Source: Aldehydirespirator sp965200005 (GTDB taxonomy: Bacteria; Actinomycetota; Acidimicrobiia; Acidimicrobiales; Aldehydirespiratoraceae). Taken from it: DNA of 64,000 nt. The number at the start of each line of letters is the position of its first letter. The stretch's first letter is position 1. This document shows positions 44,085 through 54,900 of the stretch, piece by piece. The notes beneath the pieces are model-generated. The model made no database searches and was not told where the DNA came from. It was given only the letters and a program-made list of their open reading frames with translations. The stretch is taken from contig OZ241331.1 of NCBI GenBank assembly GCA_965200005.1, positions 1,984,001 through 2,048,000 on the forward strand. Direction: 5' to 3'. The translations under genes were made by a program, and so were the position numbers.

Positions 44085-45101
44085 TCAGTCCCAGTCGGCG
44101 AACTCGTCGATCATCATCTTGGCGTCGGGCCCTAGCGGATAAAGGATCGGAGTGGTGCAGCCATTGTCGATGTAGTGGCGCACCTTGGCGCGGCACTCAT
44201 CAGCGGTGCCTGCGGCACACAACATCTGCACCACCTCGTCAGGCACCAGCTTGGCAGCCTCGGCCACCTGCTCAAGGGTTGCAGGCCACGTCAACACTGA
44301 ACGCACATCATCAAGCAGCGACTCGGGGACGCCTGATGCCTTCATGATGTGGGGCTGTTGCCCCAGATACTGGGTAATCAACATCCGTGCACCGTCAAGT
44401 GCCACCTGGCGCTGCTCATCGGAATCGTTTGCAGCCATCGAGCACACAATCAACTGCGGCCTGTCGAGGTCATCCACGGTACGGCCGACACGTGCGGCGC
44501 CGGCAGCAAGGTGTTCCATCACGGCAGCGTTGTACTTCGGTGAAACCAGATAATTGAAGACCACGCCATCGGCGATCTCGCCCGTGAGAGCCATCATCTT
44601 GGCGCCCGTTGCACCGATGTAAATTGGGACGTCCTTCGGCCGCCGCTCCTGTTGCACGTAGTCGAGTTCCACGCCATCAAACGAAACGAACTCACCATGA
44701 AAGGTCACCGTTTCGTCGTTAAGCAATGCCCGACATGCTCCGACAATTTCACGCATCGCCCGCAACGGCTTAACACGCTTAACTCCGACCTTTGAAGCGA
44801 GCGGCTCCCACCAGGCACCGATCCCGAACAGGATCCGACCCGGAGCCAGATCATCAAGCGTGGAGAACGTCGAAGCGAGCCGTGCCGGATTCCTCGTCCA
44901 GCAATCCACCACACCGCTGCCCACCCGGATGCGCGACGTAACAGCGGCGATCGCAGCCATCGGAACTACAGCATCTCTGACCAGGCGTGAGTCCGCCTGC
45001 CAGACCGCGTCGAAACCTCGAGCCTCGGCGTACTGCGACAGCTCCATCGACTCGGCCAGGCTGTGAGCATCCTGGATATAGAGGGCAACAGGTTGAGTCA
45101 T
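44085..45101 (-). CDS. LLM-class F420-dependent oxidoreductase
   Basis: A 338-residue luciferase-like TIM barrel: YAEARGFDAVWQADSRL near the start, then TLDDLAPGRILFGIGAWW, VPIYIGATGAKMMALTGEIADGVV and CRAKVRHYIDNGCTTPILYP. The actinobacterial branch usually binds F420 and resembles methylene-tetrahydromethanopterin reductase-like proteins. ATG overlaps the end of the SsnA-like gene (4 bases), so both are coupled within the purine-type operon. It may reduce an intermediate of the ring-degradation route; this is inference. Confidence 0.85.
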   Translation of the reverse strand: MTQPVALYIQDAHSLAESMELSQYAEARGFDAVWQADSRLVRDAVVPMAAIAAVTSRIRVGSGVVDCWTRNPARLASTFSTLDDLAPGRILFGIGAWWEPLASKVGVKRVKPLRAMREIVGACRALLNDETVTFHGEFVSFDGVELDYVQQERRPKDVPIYIGATGAKMMALTGEIADGVVFNYLVSPKYNAAVMEHLAAGAARVGRTVDDLDRPQLIVCSMAANDSDEQRQVALDGARMLITQYLGQQPHIMKASGVPESLLDDVRSVLTWPATLEQVAEAAKLVPDEVVQMLCAAGTADECRAKVRHYIDNGCTTPILYPLGPDAKMMIDEFADWD

Positions 45102-46144
45102 CTTGTCTCCTCGAGTTTGGCGAACAATCGCGAAGCAGCCTCGCGGGCTTTGGCGCGCACCTCATCTGGATCCACCCGGGTCGCCACCCCGTTAGCCAGC
45201 ACCACCTCACCGTCGATCGTCACGTCCACCGCACGCACGCCGGTGGTGAACGCCACCGACCAGGCATCCATGCGGTCATATGACCAGGTGACGGTGTCAT
45301 CGAGCGCCTCGGGAAACAACTGCCAGCCGGTCTCGAGCCAGCCCCAAGCCGTGTCGGGTGTTGCAGTCACATCGCGTTCTCGTTGACAGACGTAAGCGAG
45401 TTGGAACTCCGGAAGCATCGCAGCACCGATCCCGTCAGTTCCTAGGGCAACCGGATTGGGGCGCGCCAGCGGATTGGCATACCCGACCGCATTGTTCATG
45501 TTGGATCGGGGGTTGTGAACGATCGTGCCGGCTAGGTCACGATCCAGATGCACCGCGTGAACGATCAGCCAGCTGTCATTAGCAAGGTGTTCAAGGCGGG
45601 CCCCAGCAGCGATGTCATCGACCCCTTCCGCGACATGGATATGCACACCAACTGAGTGTTCTCGTGCCAGAGCCGCAGCCGCCTCAAGCGTCTCGTCGCT
45701 ACAGGTGAAGGCGGCATGCACCCCAACACGCCCACGCCCGCCGGCACGCAGGAAACGGTCGTTCTCAGCCAGCCCGGCGGCTGCCCCAACACGCCCATGG
45801 CGATCAGTAACGCCGTAGCAGCAGTCAACCCGCACGCCCACCTCGGCACATGCCGCGGCGATCACGTCGAGTGATCCTTCTATGGCGTTGGGCGACTCGT
45901 GATGGTCGATGATGGCGGTGGTGCCCGATTCGAGCGCCTCAAGCGCCCCAAGTTTGGCTGACCACTCGATGATGTCTAGGTCAAGCGCACAATCAAGGCG
46001 CCACCACAGCAGCTCCAAGATCTCACGGAATCCCCGGGGAGTCCGGGGTAGCGCAGGCATGCCGCGCGCCAGCGCCGAATAGAGGTGGTGGTGGGCACAA
46101 ACTATGCCCGGAGTCGTGTTGCTCGGCGCCGTTGTGTCCGTCAC
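45098..46144 (-). CDS. SsnA-like amidohydrolase, short N-terminus
   Basis: A 348-residue protein matching SsnA, a putative aminohydrolase encoded beside selenium-type xanthine dehydrogenases: HHHLYSALARGMP, EILELLWWRLDCAL, IIDHHESPNAIEGSLDVI, and HAAFTCSDETLE. SsnA proteins are usually about 440 residues; the N-terminal beta-sandwich strands are absent and the chain begins just before the HHH metal site. It could be naturally trimmed or mis-started. It is 28 bases after the Mo/Fe-S enzyme and coupled to the LLM gene. Confidence 0.8.
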   Translation of the reverse strand: MTDTTAPSNTTPGIVCAHHHLYSALARGMPALPRTPRGFREILELLWWRLDCALDLDIIEWSAKLGALEALESGTTAIIDHHESPNAIEGSLDVIAAACAEVGVRVDCCYGVTDRHGRVGAAAGLAENDRFLRAGGRGRVGVHAAFTCSDETLEAAAALAREHSVGVHIHVAEGVDDIAAGARLEHLANDSWLIVHAVHLDRDLAGTIVHNPRSNMNNAVGYANPLARPNPVALGTDGIGAAMLPEFQLAYVCQRERDVTATPDTAWGWLETGWQLFPEALDDTVTWSYDRMDAWSVAFTTGVRAVDVTIDGEVVLANGVATRVDPDEVRAKAREAASRLFAKLEETR

Positions 46145-46172
46145 ATCACCAGCGAACTAGACGTGACGACGC

Positions 46173-48887
46173 TCACCTGCGCGCTGATACGGGTCGACGC
46201 TTGTGAGTTGGTTGACGCTTGTGAGTGGCTACAGGCTGGTGGGTGTTGATCGGCAACCGGTTGCGCCAGGTGCCATCAACTTGACGCATTGCTTCGGCTA
46301 CTGCACCCGCAGTGGGAACCAGACCAATCTCGCCGATCCCCTTAATCCCATAGGGCGAATCGGGTTGAGGAGCCTCGACCAAGATCACCTCGACAGGCGG
46401 CATGTCCTTTGCTCGAATGATGCTGAGCTTGCGCAGCGTGTCAAAGAGTGGGCGGCCATCGCTGTCGCAGGGAAAGTCCTCGCTGAGTGCATAGCCGAGA
46501 CCCATATGCACGCTGCCGTCAATCTGGCCCTCACACAGCAGCGGGTTAACGGCCTTACCCACATCGTGGGCCGCAACCACACGCTCGATCTTGCCTGTCT
46601 TCGGGTTGGCGATCACGATCTGAGCGGCATACGAGAAGGTCGAATGGATGATCGGGTTCTCAAGGCCTTCACTGAGCTTGTTCGTCCAGTCCACCCGGTA
46701 CTCGCCGTGGTAATCGGTACCCGTGAGACAGCCACCTTCGAGGGCAACCTTGCAAGCGTCTGCAACCGAGCCCGCACCCATGAGCGTGCCTCGAGAGCCG
46801 GTCGTCTGACCTGCACCAAGCTCACGGCTGGTGTCCACAAAGACCCGAACCTGCTCGGGGCGCACGCCGAGTTCCTCAACAGCTACCTGCAGCGCCACGG
46901 TATGAATGCCCTGGCCCATCTCAGTCCAGCAGTGACGCACCTCCACCACCGTGTTGGGGCCCGCTGGATTGCCTGGCGGATGTGACGCGCTCGGCACAAA
47001 GTGCACTACGGCTCGCGATATCTCTTTGAAGCCGTTGCCGAGTCCGGCGTTTTTGAGTCCGAGTCCCAGACCGACTGCCTTGCCAGAAGCGATCGCAGCG
47101 TCGTAGGTCGCCCGGACAGCGTCGAGGCATTCCAGCGCGCCCTTGGATCCATCATCCATGATCTGGCCGGGCCCCCACACCGAACCGGGCTTGACGGCGT
47201 TGATGTGGCGGATCTGCCAACCCGAAATGCCAACTTGAGCGGCGAGACGATCAAGCACTCCTTCGGTGGCGAACTGGGCTTGGTTGGCACCGAAGCCCCG
47301 GAACGCACCGCAAACGCTGTTGTTGGTGCGGGCCGCTACGGCTTCCACATCCACGACCGGCACCGCGTACGGGCCACAAGCATGGCCGGCAGCCCGCTCA
47401 AGCACCTTCATCCCGACCGAGGCATACGGCCCCGAATCTCCCAACATGCGGGCACGTAGTGCTGTCAGGCGGCCCGCGGAGTCGCAACCTGCGTCGATCT
47501 TTATGCGCACCGGGTGACGCTTGGGGTGAAATAGCAGCGACTCTTCACGAGAGAAAGTTGTCTTGACCGGCATGTCGAGCAGCCACGCCGCGAGCGCTGT
47601 TTGGGGCTGGTTGGAGCAGTCTTCCTTACCGCCGAAAGCGCCACCATTGGCGACTTGTTCCACCCACACCAGCGAAGGATCGATACCGAGCACCGAAGCG
47701 ACCTGGTCTCGGTCATCCCAGACGCCCTGACCTCCCGAATACACATCCAGGCAGCGCTTGCCGTCAACCAGTTTGGGCACCGCGAGCGTCGACTCGGGCT
47801 CCAGGAATGCCTGCTCGACACGCTGGGTCTGGAACGTCTCGCTCACCGTGTATGCCGAGGCGGCTAGAGCAGCATCAACATCGCCGCCACGGGTGTAAGC
47901 CGAAACTGACAAGACGTTGCCGTCGAGCCCCCAAACGGCATCGGGCGTCTCATCCGCAACAGCCACCTCAGGATCTGTGATGGGCTCCAGCGGCTCGTAG
48001 ATGACCTCAACCATCTCCGCAGCTCGACGGGCGATAGCACGAGTGTGCGCCACGACCAGCGCCATGACATCACCCAAATATGACGTGCGGCCGCCCTCGG
48101 GGATGAAAACCGGCCAGTCCTTGTGGATCAGTCCAATCCGCAGATCACCAGGAACCTCAGCCGCGGTGATCACTGCCACAACCCCGGGCTGGGATAGGGC
48201 TCGTGTCGTGTCGATAGAGATCACGTCGGCTCGGGCATGAGCCGCGAGATGAACCGCGCCGTGGAGCATGTTCGGCACGATCATGTCGTCGATGTAGAGC
48301 TTGTCACCGAGGGTCAAATCGGCAGCCTCATAGCGCGCTGCTCGTGAACCAACGCCGCGAACTACCTCAACCGCGGTGCCATCAACTCCGTCTGCGCCAG
48401 TAGCGATCATCTCGACGGCGTCAAGGATCTTCAAGTATCCGGTGCAGCGGCACAGGTGCGCTCCGAGGTGCCGGGCTGCTTGCTCACGCCTCAACCTTGA
48501 GCCATAACGGTCGATCAATGCTTTGGCTCGCATCACGATCCCGGGCGTGCAAAAGCCGCACTGTACGGCTCCTGTCGCACCGAACGCTGCGGCGTAACGC
48601 TCACGTTCATCGGCGTCGAGACCCTCGGGTGTGACGATGTTCGCACCAGCAACTTTGGCGAGCGGGATCTGACAGGCGACTCGAGCCTTGCCGTTGAGCA
48701 ACACCGTGCAACACCCGCACTGCCCCGACGGTGCGCAACCGTCCTTTGCGGCCACGAGATGAAGCTCGTCACGCAACGCCGCAAGCAGGTGCTCATGCTG
48801 GCCGACACGTACCGTCGAGCCGTTGCAGGTGAACTCGGTAGTCGATGCTGCGGCCCGCGCCTCGACGCCACCACGTACGCCGGTCAC
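46173..48887 (-). CDS. Molybdenum hydroxylase, fused [2Fe-2S] and Mo-binding subunits (xanthine-dehydrogenase-like)
   Basis: A protein of about 904 residues. The N-terminal ~150 carry two [2Fe-2S] centres (DGCAPSGQCGCCTVLLNG; GAVQCGFCTPGIV; HLCRCTGY). The rest is the Mo-pterin part: GGAFGGKEDCSNQ, CGAFRGFGANQAQF, and the active-site Glu in GIGEIGLVPTAGAV. This two-in-one arrangement is typical of the Se-type/XdhD-like family that pairs with SsnA. No FAD subunit gene is in the window. It oxidises a purine or N-heterocycle with water as oxygen source. GTG 48887 is preferred; TTG 48914 also fits. Confidence 0.9.
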   Translation of the reverse strand: MTGVRGGVEARAAASTTEFTCNGSTVRVGQHEHLLAALRDELHLVAAKDGCAPSGQCGCCTVLLNGKARVACQIPLAKVAGANIVTPEGLDADERERYAAAFGATGAVQCGFCTPGIVMRAKALIDRYGSRLRREQAARHLGAHLCRCTGYLKILDAVEMIATGADGVDGTAVEVVRGVGSRAARYEAADLTLGDKLYIDDMIVPNMLHGAVHLAAHARADVISIDTTRALSQPGVVAVITAAEVPGDLRIGLIHKDWPVFIPEGGRTSYLGDVMALVVAHTRAIARRAAEMVEVIYEPLEPITDPEVAVADETPDAVWGLDGNVLSVSAYTRGGDVDAALAASAYTVSETFQTQRVEQAFLEPESTLAVPKLVDGKRCLDVYSGGQGVWDDRDQVASVLGIDPSLVWVEQVANGGAFGGKEDCSNQPQTALAAWLLDMPVKTTFSREESLLFHPKRHPVRIKIDAGCDSAGRLTALRARMLGDSGPYASVGMKVLERAAGHACGPYAVPVVDVEAVAARTNNSVCGAFRGFGANQAQFATEGVLDRLAAQVGISGWQIRHINAVKPGSVWGPGQIMDDGSKGALECLDAVRATYDAAIASGKAVGLGLGLKNAGLGNGFKEISRAVVHFVPSASHPPGNPAGPNTVVEVRHCWTEMGQGIHTVALQVAVEELGVRPEQVRVFVDTSRELGAGQTTGSRGTLMGAGSVADACKVALEGGCLTGTDYHGEYRVDWTNKLSEGLENPIIHSTFSYAAQIVIANPKTGKIERVVAAHDVGKAVNPLLCEGQIDGSVHMGLGYALSEDFPCDSDGRPLFDTLRKLSIIRAKDMPPVEVILVEAPQPDSPYGIKGIGEIGLVPTAGAVAEAMRQVDGTWRNRLPINTHQPVATHKRQPTHKRRPVSARR

Positions 48888-48988
48888 GGAGCGCCCCGAA
48901 TCATGGCCGAACAATATACGCCACTAGTGACAGCGTCCTAGACGCAGGAAATGCCCTGTGGAGGCGTGCTGAGGCTTGCAATCGGGTT

Positions 48989-50758
48989 CTAGGCGTCGAC
49001 ATTCACGGTGACCTGATGCCAACCCTCGGCACCGTTAGGTCTCGGTGAGACAGGCCCCTCGCTTTGGGTGACACCGTCGCCGTCGGTGGCTCGCACCTGG
49101 ATCTCGTGGCGCCCACCTTCAGGCACCCACTCGTAATGCCATTGCACCCAGCTTTCGTCACCGAGTGCCTCGCCGAGGCGGCACTGCTGCCAGCCGGTGC
49201 CGTCGATGTTGACCTCCACCCCAGAGATCCCCCGTGTGGGTGCCCAAGCGATACCTGCGATCGGTGTAGCGGTACCGGCTGTCAACCTGGTACCACCCCG
49301 GGGTACATCAATGCGGCTCTGCGTCTTCATCGGGCCTTCCTTCGACCAGCCCCGAGGCACCCAGTAGCCGTCAAAGCCGTCCCAGGTGTTCATCTGGATC
49401 TCTTCGATCCACTTCACCGCCGATACGTAGCCATAGAGACCTGCCACCACGAGCCGAGCCGGGAAGCCGTGACGAGTCGGCAGCGGCTCACCGTTCATTC
49501 CCACAGCCAAGATCGCATTGCGCCCGTCATATACGACATCGGTGGGGAATCCCGCTGTCCAGTCGTCAACCGAACGTCCCACAACCTGATCGGCACCGGC
49601 CTGCACACCTGCGCGATCTAACAGATCAGCGAGCGGCACACCTGTCCAGACGGCGTTACCCACAAGGTTGCCGCCCACCTGGTTGGAGACGCACGACAGG
49701 GTGATCACGTATTCGTTGAGATCCATGGCGAGGATCTCGTCAAGGGTTAACTCGTAGGGCCGATCGACCATCCCGGTGAATCGCAGGTTCCAGTCGGCGG
49801 GATCAACCTGAGGCACGACAAGAGCGGTGTCGATCCGGTAGAAGCTGTCGTTGGGAGAAACGTAAGACGAAATGCCCGGGACCTCATCGTCAAGGACATC
49901 AAGAGCTGCAACCTGAGCCTGAACAGAGGTAACTTCAGCAACCTGTGTGGCATTGCTGGCGCTTCCAGCAGCATCAGCCTCCGAGACAGTGGCGCCATCT
50001 ACAGCAGCTTCGCCGCCCGGTCCGCCTGTGTCTGCGGAGTCTGTAGCGCTAGATGACGATCCTTCGGACGCGGGGGTAGCTGGGGGCAAAACGATCTGTT
50101 CCCGTGCCTGCTCGGCAGGCGAGGTTCCCCGTAGCGACCGGCCGATTCCAACCATTGCAAGGGCTGCTGCGGTAGCGGCGCTGGTGTAGGCGATGAACGA
50201 ACGCCGGGCGTGAGACGTAGCGGTCGGCACCCGAGGATCTTCGGCGCTCACCACCATGGACGGGTCGATCACTTCGGGCAGGTCACCTGCTTCGGTCTCA
50301 GCAGATGGCGCGCCGGCAGGAGCAGTCTGTGGAACCCGGCTCACGAGAAGATGTGTCACAAGCACACCGAGACCTGAAGCGCTCAGCGCAACTACCCAAG
50401 AGCCCACGACAGGACTGAACGGGTTGCGAGCCATAGCCCAAGCCCCGAGCAGGCCGAACGCGGCGAACCCGAAGTCGGTGATGTGACGGCGTCCCCGGAC
50501 AGCTTGCTGGCCAAGAAGTGCGCCGATAACCAGCGAGCCGATCACAATGCTCACCGTGAGGACGGTCTTTTGGCTGCTTCCTAGATTGGCGATGCTGGCA
50601 GCAATCACATCGCCTGGCGTGTAGTCAGCGATCAGTTCACCCACAGCGACCACGAGCGACGGGATCGACTCAGTGGCACCCTCAATGAGTTCGCCGAACC
50701 CCAAAGCGACCCCTACACCGGCCGCTCCAGCAAACATTCCCTGGACACTTTTTCGCAC
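48989..50758 (-). CDS. Membrane-anchored sulfite-oxidase-fold molybdoprotein
   Basis: 589 residues. An N-terminal membrane part (four hydrophobic segments in the first ~160 residues, then one after an RRSF motif) leads to an acidic/Ser linker, a sulfite-oxidase-type Moco domain (YVITLSCVSNQVGG with the Mo-ligand Cys, then AVWTGVPLADLLDRAG; TRHGFPARLVVAGLYGY) and a C-terminal Ig-like Mo-co dimerisation domain (IAGIAWAPTRGISGVEV). It faces the cell exterior, with the Tat-like RR before the last TM segment. It is a close paralogue of the protein at 56814-59000. Substrate unknown; YedY-like reductase activity is possible. Confidence 0.85.
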   Translation of the reverse strand: MRKSVQGMFAGAAGVGVALGFGELIEGATESIPSLVVAVGELIADYTPGDVIAASIANLGSSQKTVLTVSIVIGSLVIGALLGQQAVRGRRHITDFGFAAFGLLGAWAMARNPFSPVVGSWVVALSASGLGVLVTHLLVSRVPQTAPAGAPSAETEAGDLPEVIDPSMVVSAEDPRVPTATSHARRSFIAYTSAATAAALAMVGIGRSLRGTSPAEQAREQIVLPPATPASEGSSSSATDSADTGGPGGEAAVDGATVSEADAAGSASNATQVAEVTSVQAQVAALDVLDDEVPGISSYVSPNDSFYRIDTALVVPQVDPADWNLRFTGMVDRPYELTLDEILAMDLNEYVITLSCVSNQVGGNLVGNAVWTGVPLADLLDRAGVQAGADQVVGRSVDDWTAGFPTDVVYDGRNAILAVGMNGEPLPTRHGFPARLVVAGLYGYVSAVKWIEEIQMNTWDGFDGYWVPRGWSKEGPMKTQSRIDVPRGGTRLTAGTATPIAGIAWAPTRGISGVEVNIDGTGWQQCRLGEALGDESWVQWHYEWVPEGGRHEIQVRATDGDGVTQSEGPVSPRPNGAEGWHQVTVNVDA

Positions 50759-50879
50759 CGTGACTCCCCCAAGATTTCACCTGTAGTGCAGCGGGTCAGC
50801 GTAGGCGCTTTCGCGTAGCTGTGTGATCGGCCATAGTGGAAGGGTGCAATCTCTTGCAGCGACCGTGAGTTAGCAGCAC

Positions 50880-51866
50880 GTGCCACGAACCCGCCTGGAG
50901 CGCTGGGGCTTAGGGGCTGATGTCGAAGCAGCTGCCGAAGCTGGAGCCGAAGTAGGCCGCGTCGTGCAAGTCGATCGGGGTGAGTGCGATGTGATTACCG
51001 CCTCTCGCGTCAGGCGGGTCGTGTCTGATCCGATGCGGGTACAACTGGACGTGGCACCTGTCACGGGCGACTGGGTGCAGTTGATGCGAGTCGCACAGGA
51101 GTGGCTGATGAAGCGGGTGCTGCCGAGGCGCACTGCGTTGACCCGCCGCAATCCGACTGCTCGGGATGCCGAACAGGTACTCGCCGCAAACATAGATGTC
51201 GTGGGGATCGTTGCGGGGCTCGACCGGCCCTTGCCGCCCGGGCGCTTTGAGCGGCTCTTGATCATGGCTCGAGACAGCGAAGCGGAGACATTGGTGCTGC
51301 TCACCAAGGCCGACCGCGCTCGGTCGCGGGTGGCGGCGGAGAGAGTCGCAGATGTCCAGGCTCTGGTCGGTGATGTGCCTGTGCTCTCGTTGAGTATCAA
51401 GTCCGGCTTGGGCGTGGCTGACTTGGGTTCGAGAATCGGTGCTGGCAGGACGCTTGTGCTTGTCGGTGCCAGCGGATCGGGTAAGTCGAGCCTTGTCAAT
51501 GCCCTTGCAGGCACCGAAGTGGTGGACACCGGCAAGGTGCGGGCATCCGATCGGCGAGGCCGTCACACGACAATTGCTAGACGATTGGTGAAACTCCCGG
51601 GGGATGCAGGATTGGTGCTCGACACGCCCGGACTGCGGGCTTTGGGGTTGCCAGACGCCAAGGCGGCCTTGGAAGAGGTCTTTGACGACATCGAAGATCT
51701 CAGTTGGGATTGCCGCTTTGCTGACTGTGCCCACAAGGCTGAGCCGGATTGTGCGGTAACAGAGGCCGTTGAAAGCGGTGCCATCGATCCGAGACGGGTT
51801 CTCCGTTACGAGGCACTTCGAGATGAGATCGAACGGCGAACCTCGAGGTCACGCCGCTACCGGTAA
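50880..51866 (+). CDS. rsgA: Ribosome small-subunit-dependent GTPase RsgA
   Basis: A 328-residue circularly permuted GTPase: an OB fold, then G4 (LLTKAD), G1 (GASGSGKSS), G2 region (RRGRHTT) and G3 (DTPGLR), and a C-terminal zinc knuckle (DCRFADCAHKAEPDC). It helps 30S subunit maturation. GTG 50880 is the first in-frame start. It sits alone on the plus strand between the Mo-protein and valS genes. Confidence 0.93.
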   Translation: MPRTRLERWGLGADVEAAAEAGAEVGRVVQVDRGECDVITASRVRRVVSDPMRVQLDVAPVTGDWVQLMRVAQEWLMKRVLPRRTALTRRNPTARDAEQVLAANIDVVGIVAGLDRPLPPGRFERLLIMARDSEAETLVLLTKADRARSRVAAERVADVQALVGDVPVLSLSIKSGLGVADLGSRIGAGRTLVLVGASGSGKSSLVNALAGTEVVDTGKVRASDRRGRHTTIARRLVKLPGDAGLVLDTPGLRALGLPDAKAALEEVFDDIEDLSWDCRFADCAHKAEPDCAVTEAVESGAIDPRRVLRYEALRDEIERRTSRSRRYR

Positions 51867-51929
51867 CGATCGGGCGCGCCGACGATCACCTCGCCGACGA
51901 GTGGCGAAGCCGGGTTGTTGAGTTGGCTC

Positions 51930-54900
51930 TCAGTTGGAAGCGTTGCCGGAGTCGCCGAGGTTGTCCATCGCAGCTTTAGCTGCGGCTAAGTCGGTGCGGG
52001 CCAGGGCCAGTTGTTCGCGGCTCTCGGCCACAAGTTTTGGCTTGGCCTTGTTCACATAACCGGGGTTAGCGAGACGAAGCTCGAGCCGGGTTATCTGGGT
52101 GGTCTTGACCTTGATGACCTTGCGGAGCCGTTTGCGCTCGGCTTCTAGGTTGAGCGCATCCAGAAGATCCGAGACGAGCAACTCCGAGCCCTCGAATGTG
52201 AACGATGCTACGCCTGCTGACCGCCCGGCCTTGGCTTGAGCAGTTGCCACGACTCGGCCAATGCCAGCAAGGCTTTCGATCATGCCGTCGCCGCGTTCGA
52301 TCAGCAGAGAGATCTCCGTGGGAGCGTGCAACGTCACTCGCTGCTTCGGTCTGACATTGTGGGTCGAGCGGATGTTGCGCACTGCCGTCACGATCGGTCT
52401 GACCCGTTCAAAGTGACCTGTTTCGAGAGTGCCGTCGATTGCAGCATCAACGATTGGCCATGCGGCCGCGGCGATCAGATCCGAGGGCGGTAGTGCCACC
52501 CCGTCAAGGTCTCCAATGCGGGCTGCTTGCACGTGTGGCCACAAGGCTTCGGAGACGAACGGCACGACTGGATGCAGGATCCTCAGGACACCGTCGAGAA
52601 CGGCACCTAGCACCACCTGCTGATCGGGGTTGTTGTCGATGGTCGGCTTGACGGCCTCCAGGTAACGGTCGCAAACATCGTGCCAAACGAAGTCATAGAG
52701 CGCCTCGGCAACCAGGTTGAACCTGTAACGCTTAAGGGACTCGTCGATGACGTCCAGCGTTTCGGCAAGGCGTGCCACGATCCATCGGTCAGCAAACACC
52801 GTCTGATGCGAGTCGGCCGATAGGGAAACTTGCCGCCACTTGCTGTCGGTGGCCTGCCGCTCGATCCGTTGCAAACCAAAGCGGGTGGCGTTCCAGACTT
52901 TGTTGGCGAAGTTACGGCCCAGGTCGAACTTCGACGAAGTGTTGAGGGCGAGCGGCATCTCGTCGGTTGGCTGTGCATGGCCGGACGCCAGCCCGTAGCC
53001 ACTCACCATCTTGAGGTTCGGATCTGACGGGCACCGCTGGATTGGTTTGGCGAGTTCAAAGCCGGCACTCGTCGTCTCGTACTCGGGCACGAAGCGCTCG
53101 CCCGTGTGTGGGCACACCAACTCGATCGGCATGCGGATGTCCTGGGTGTCCGAGGCCATCTGAGCCAGTGTGAATCGCAGGGCGTCGGCACCGTGGCTTG
53201 CGATGATATCTCTCGGATCTGGGCCGTTGCCAAGACTCTTGGACATCTTCTGGCCGTGCCCGTCCTGGATCATGGCATGGATGAAGACTTCGTCGAACGG
53301 AAGCTGACCGTCAAGGAAGTAACGGTTGAACATCATCATCCGGCTGACCCAGAGCGTGATGATGTCTCGGGAAGTGACGAGTACCGATGTCGGGTTGTAG
53401 CTCTCGAGGAGGCCAACGGTCTCTGGGAAGTCCTCGGGATAAGGCCACCCCATCGTGGACAGTGGCCACAAGCCCGACGAGAACCAGGTGTCCAACACAT
53501 CAGGATCGCGCTCGTAGCCTTCGTCCTCTAGCGATGTGACAAGGCGAGCTTCGGTAGTGGGGTTTGAAACTCCTTCACCCGGCCCTAATCGGCGCAGAGT
53601 TTCGTCGCTTGGGACGCAAACAGACTCTTCTACTAGGCCGTCACCAACGCGGCGAGCCCGATGCACAGCTCCGCACGCCGTCCAGTCTACTAGACCAACG
53701 CGGCGAGCCCGATGCACAGCTCCGCACGCCGTCCAGGAACTTGTGACGCTTACCGCCTTGTCCCGCTCCGAGTGAGCCAAGGCTGCCTGAGCTTTGGCGC
53801 TGGCCTCGGCAACTGGTCGCACCCGCAACCACACCGGGATCCGGTGCCCCCACCAAAGCTGCCGCGAGATGCACCAATCGCGCAGCGATTCGTGCCAGGC
53901 GAAGTACGTGTTGGCATAGCGCGCCGGGAAGAATGTCATCTCCCCGTCGCCCTCTTCGCTGAAGCGGCGAGCGGTGACATCTTCGGGCAGGGGACGGCTC
54001 TGGCTCGGATCAAGCGCCCGCAAGGCGGAGCCTCGCAACCGATCATCAGTGACTGCTACGAACCATTGATCGGAGAGCCACGGTTCAATCGGCACATGAC
54101 TGCGATAGGAGTGACCGACCGAGTGAGAGTAAGGCCTTACGTCTTCCAGCAAGCCATTGGTCTGGAACCATCCAACAATTTCCTCGCGAGCATCCTCGCG
54201 GGAGAGTCCAACGAACTGCTGTGCCTCATCGGATGCGTCGTCCCAGCCATGGCTGGTGCTGATTGAACCGTCGGGGCCCAACACGTTGATCACTGGCAAG
54301 TCGTGGCGCAAACCGATGTCCCAGTCGTTGGGATCATGTGCAGGCGTCACCTTCAGGAATCCCGTGGCGTACTGGGCTTTGGGGTCGGTGGCGTTTCCGG
54401 CGGTGCCGGTGTCGGCACCGGCAGCGGCCTCGGCCATAACCACGTAGTCATCTTCGATGATGGGGATGATCCGCCCGACAATCGGAAGCCGCACGAAGCG
54501 TCCCCGGAGGTTGTCGGCTCGAGGATCTCGGGGGTTGATTGCAAGAGCGGTGTCACCGAGCATCGTCTCGGGACGCGTTGTAGCCACCACGACGTAGCCG
54601 TCCCCGTCAACGAGCGGGTACCTCAGATACCACATCTCCCCGTCGACAACTTCCATCTCACCTTCGTCATCGGCGAGCGCTGTCTGGGTTGCCGGATCCC
54701 AGTTGACTAGGCGCTTCCCTCGGTAGATCAAGCCGTCAGCGAAGAGCCGGTAGAACCCATACCGAACTGCGGTGGCACACATCTCATCCATCGTGAAGCG
54801 GGTGCGATCCCAGTCGCAGGAGGCACCCATGGCACGAAGTTGGGAAACGATTACCGCCTCGTATTCGTCCTTCCACTCCTGGGTCTTTGCAATGAACGCC

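Noticed and set aside
53641..53877. Alternative frames over the valS repeat (repeated DGVRSCASGSPRW)
   Set aside because: They are other-frame readings of the duplicated DNA; the synthetase frame is continuous through it.
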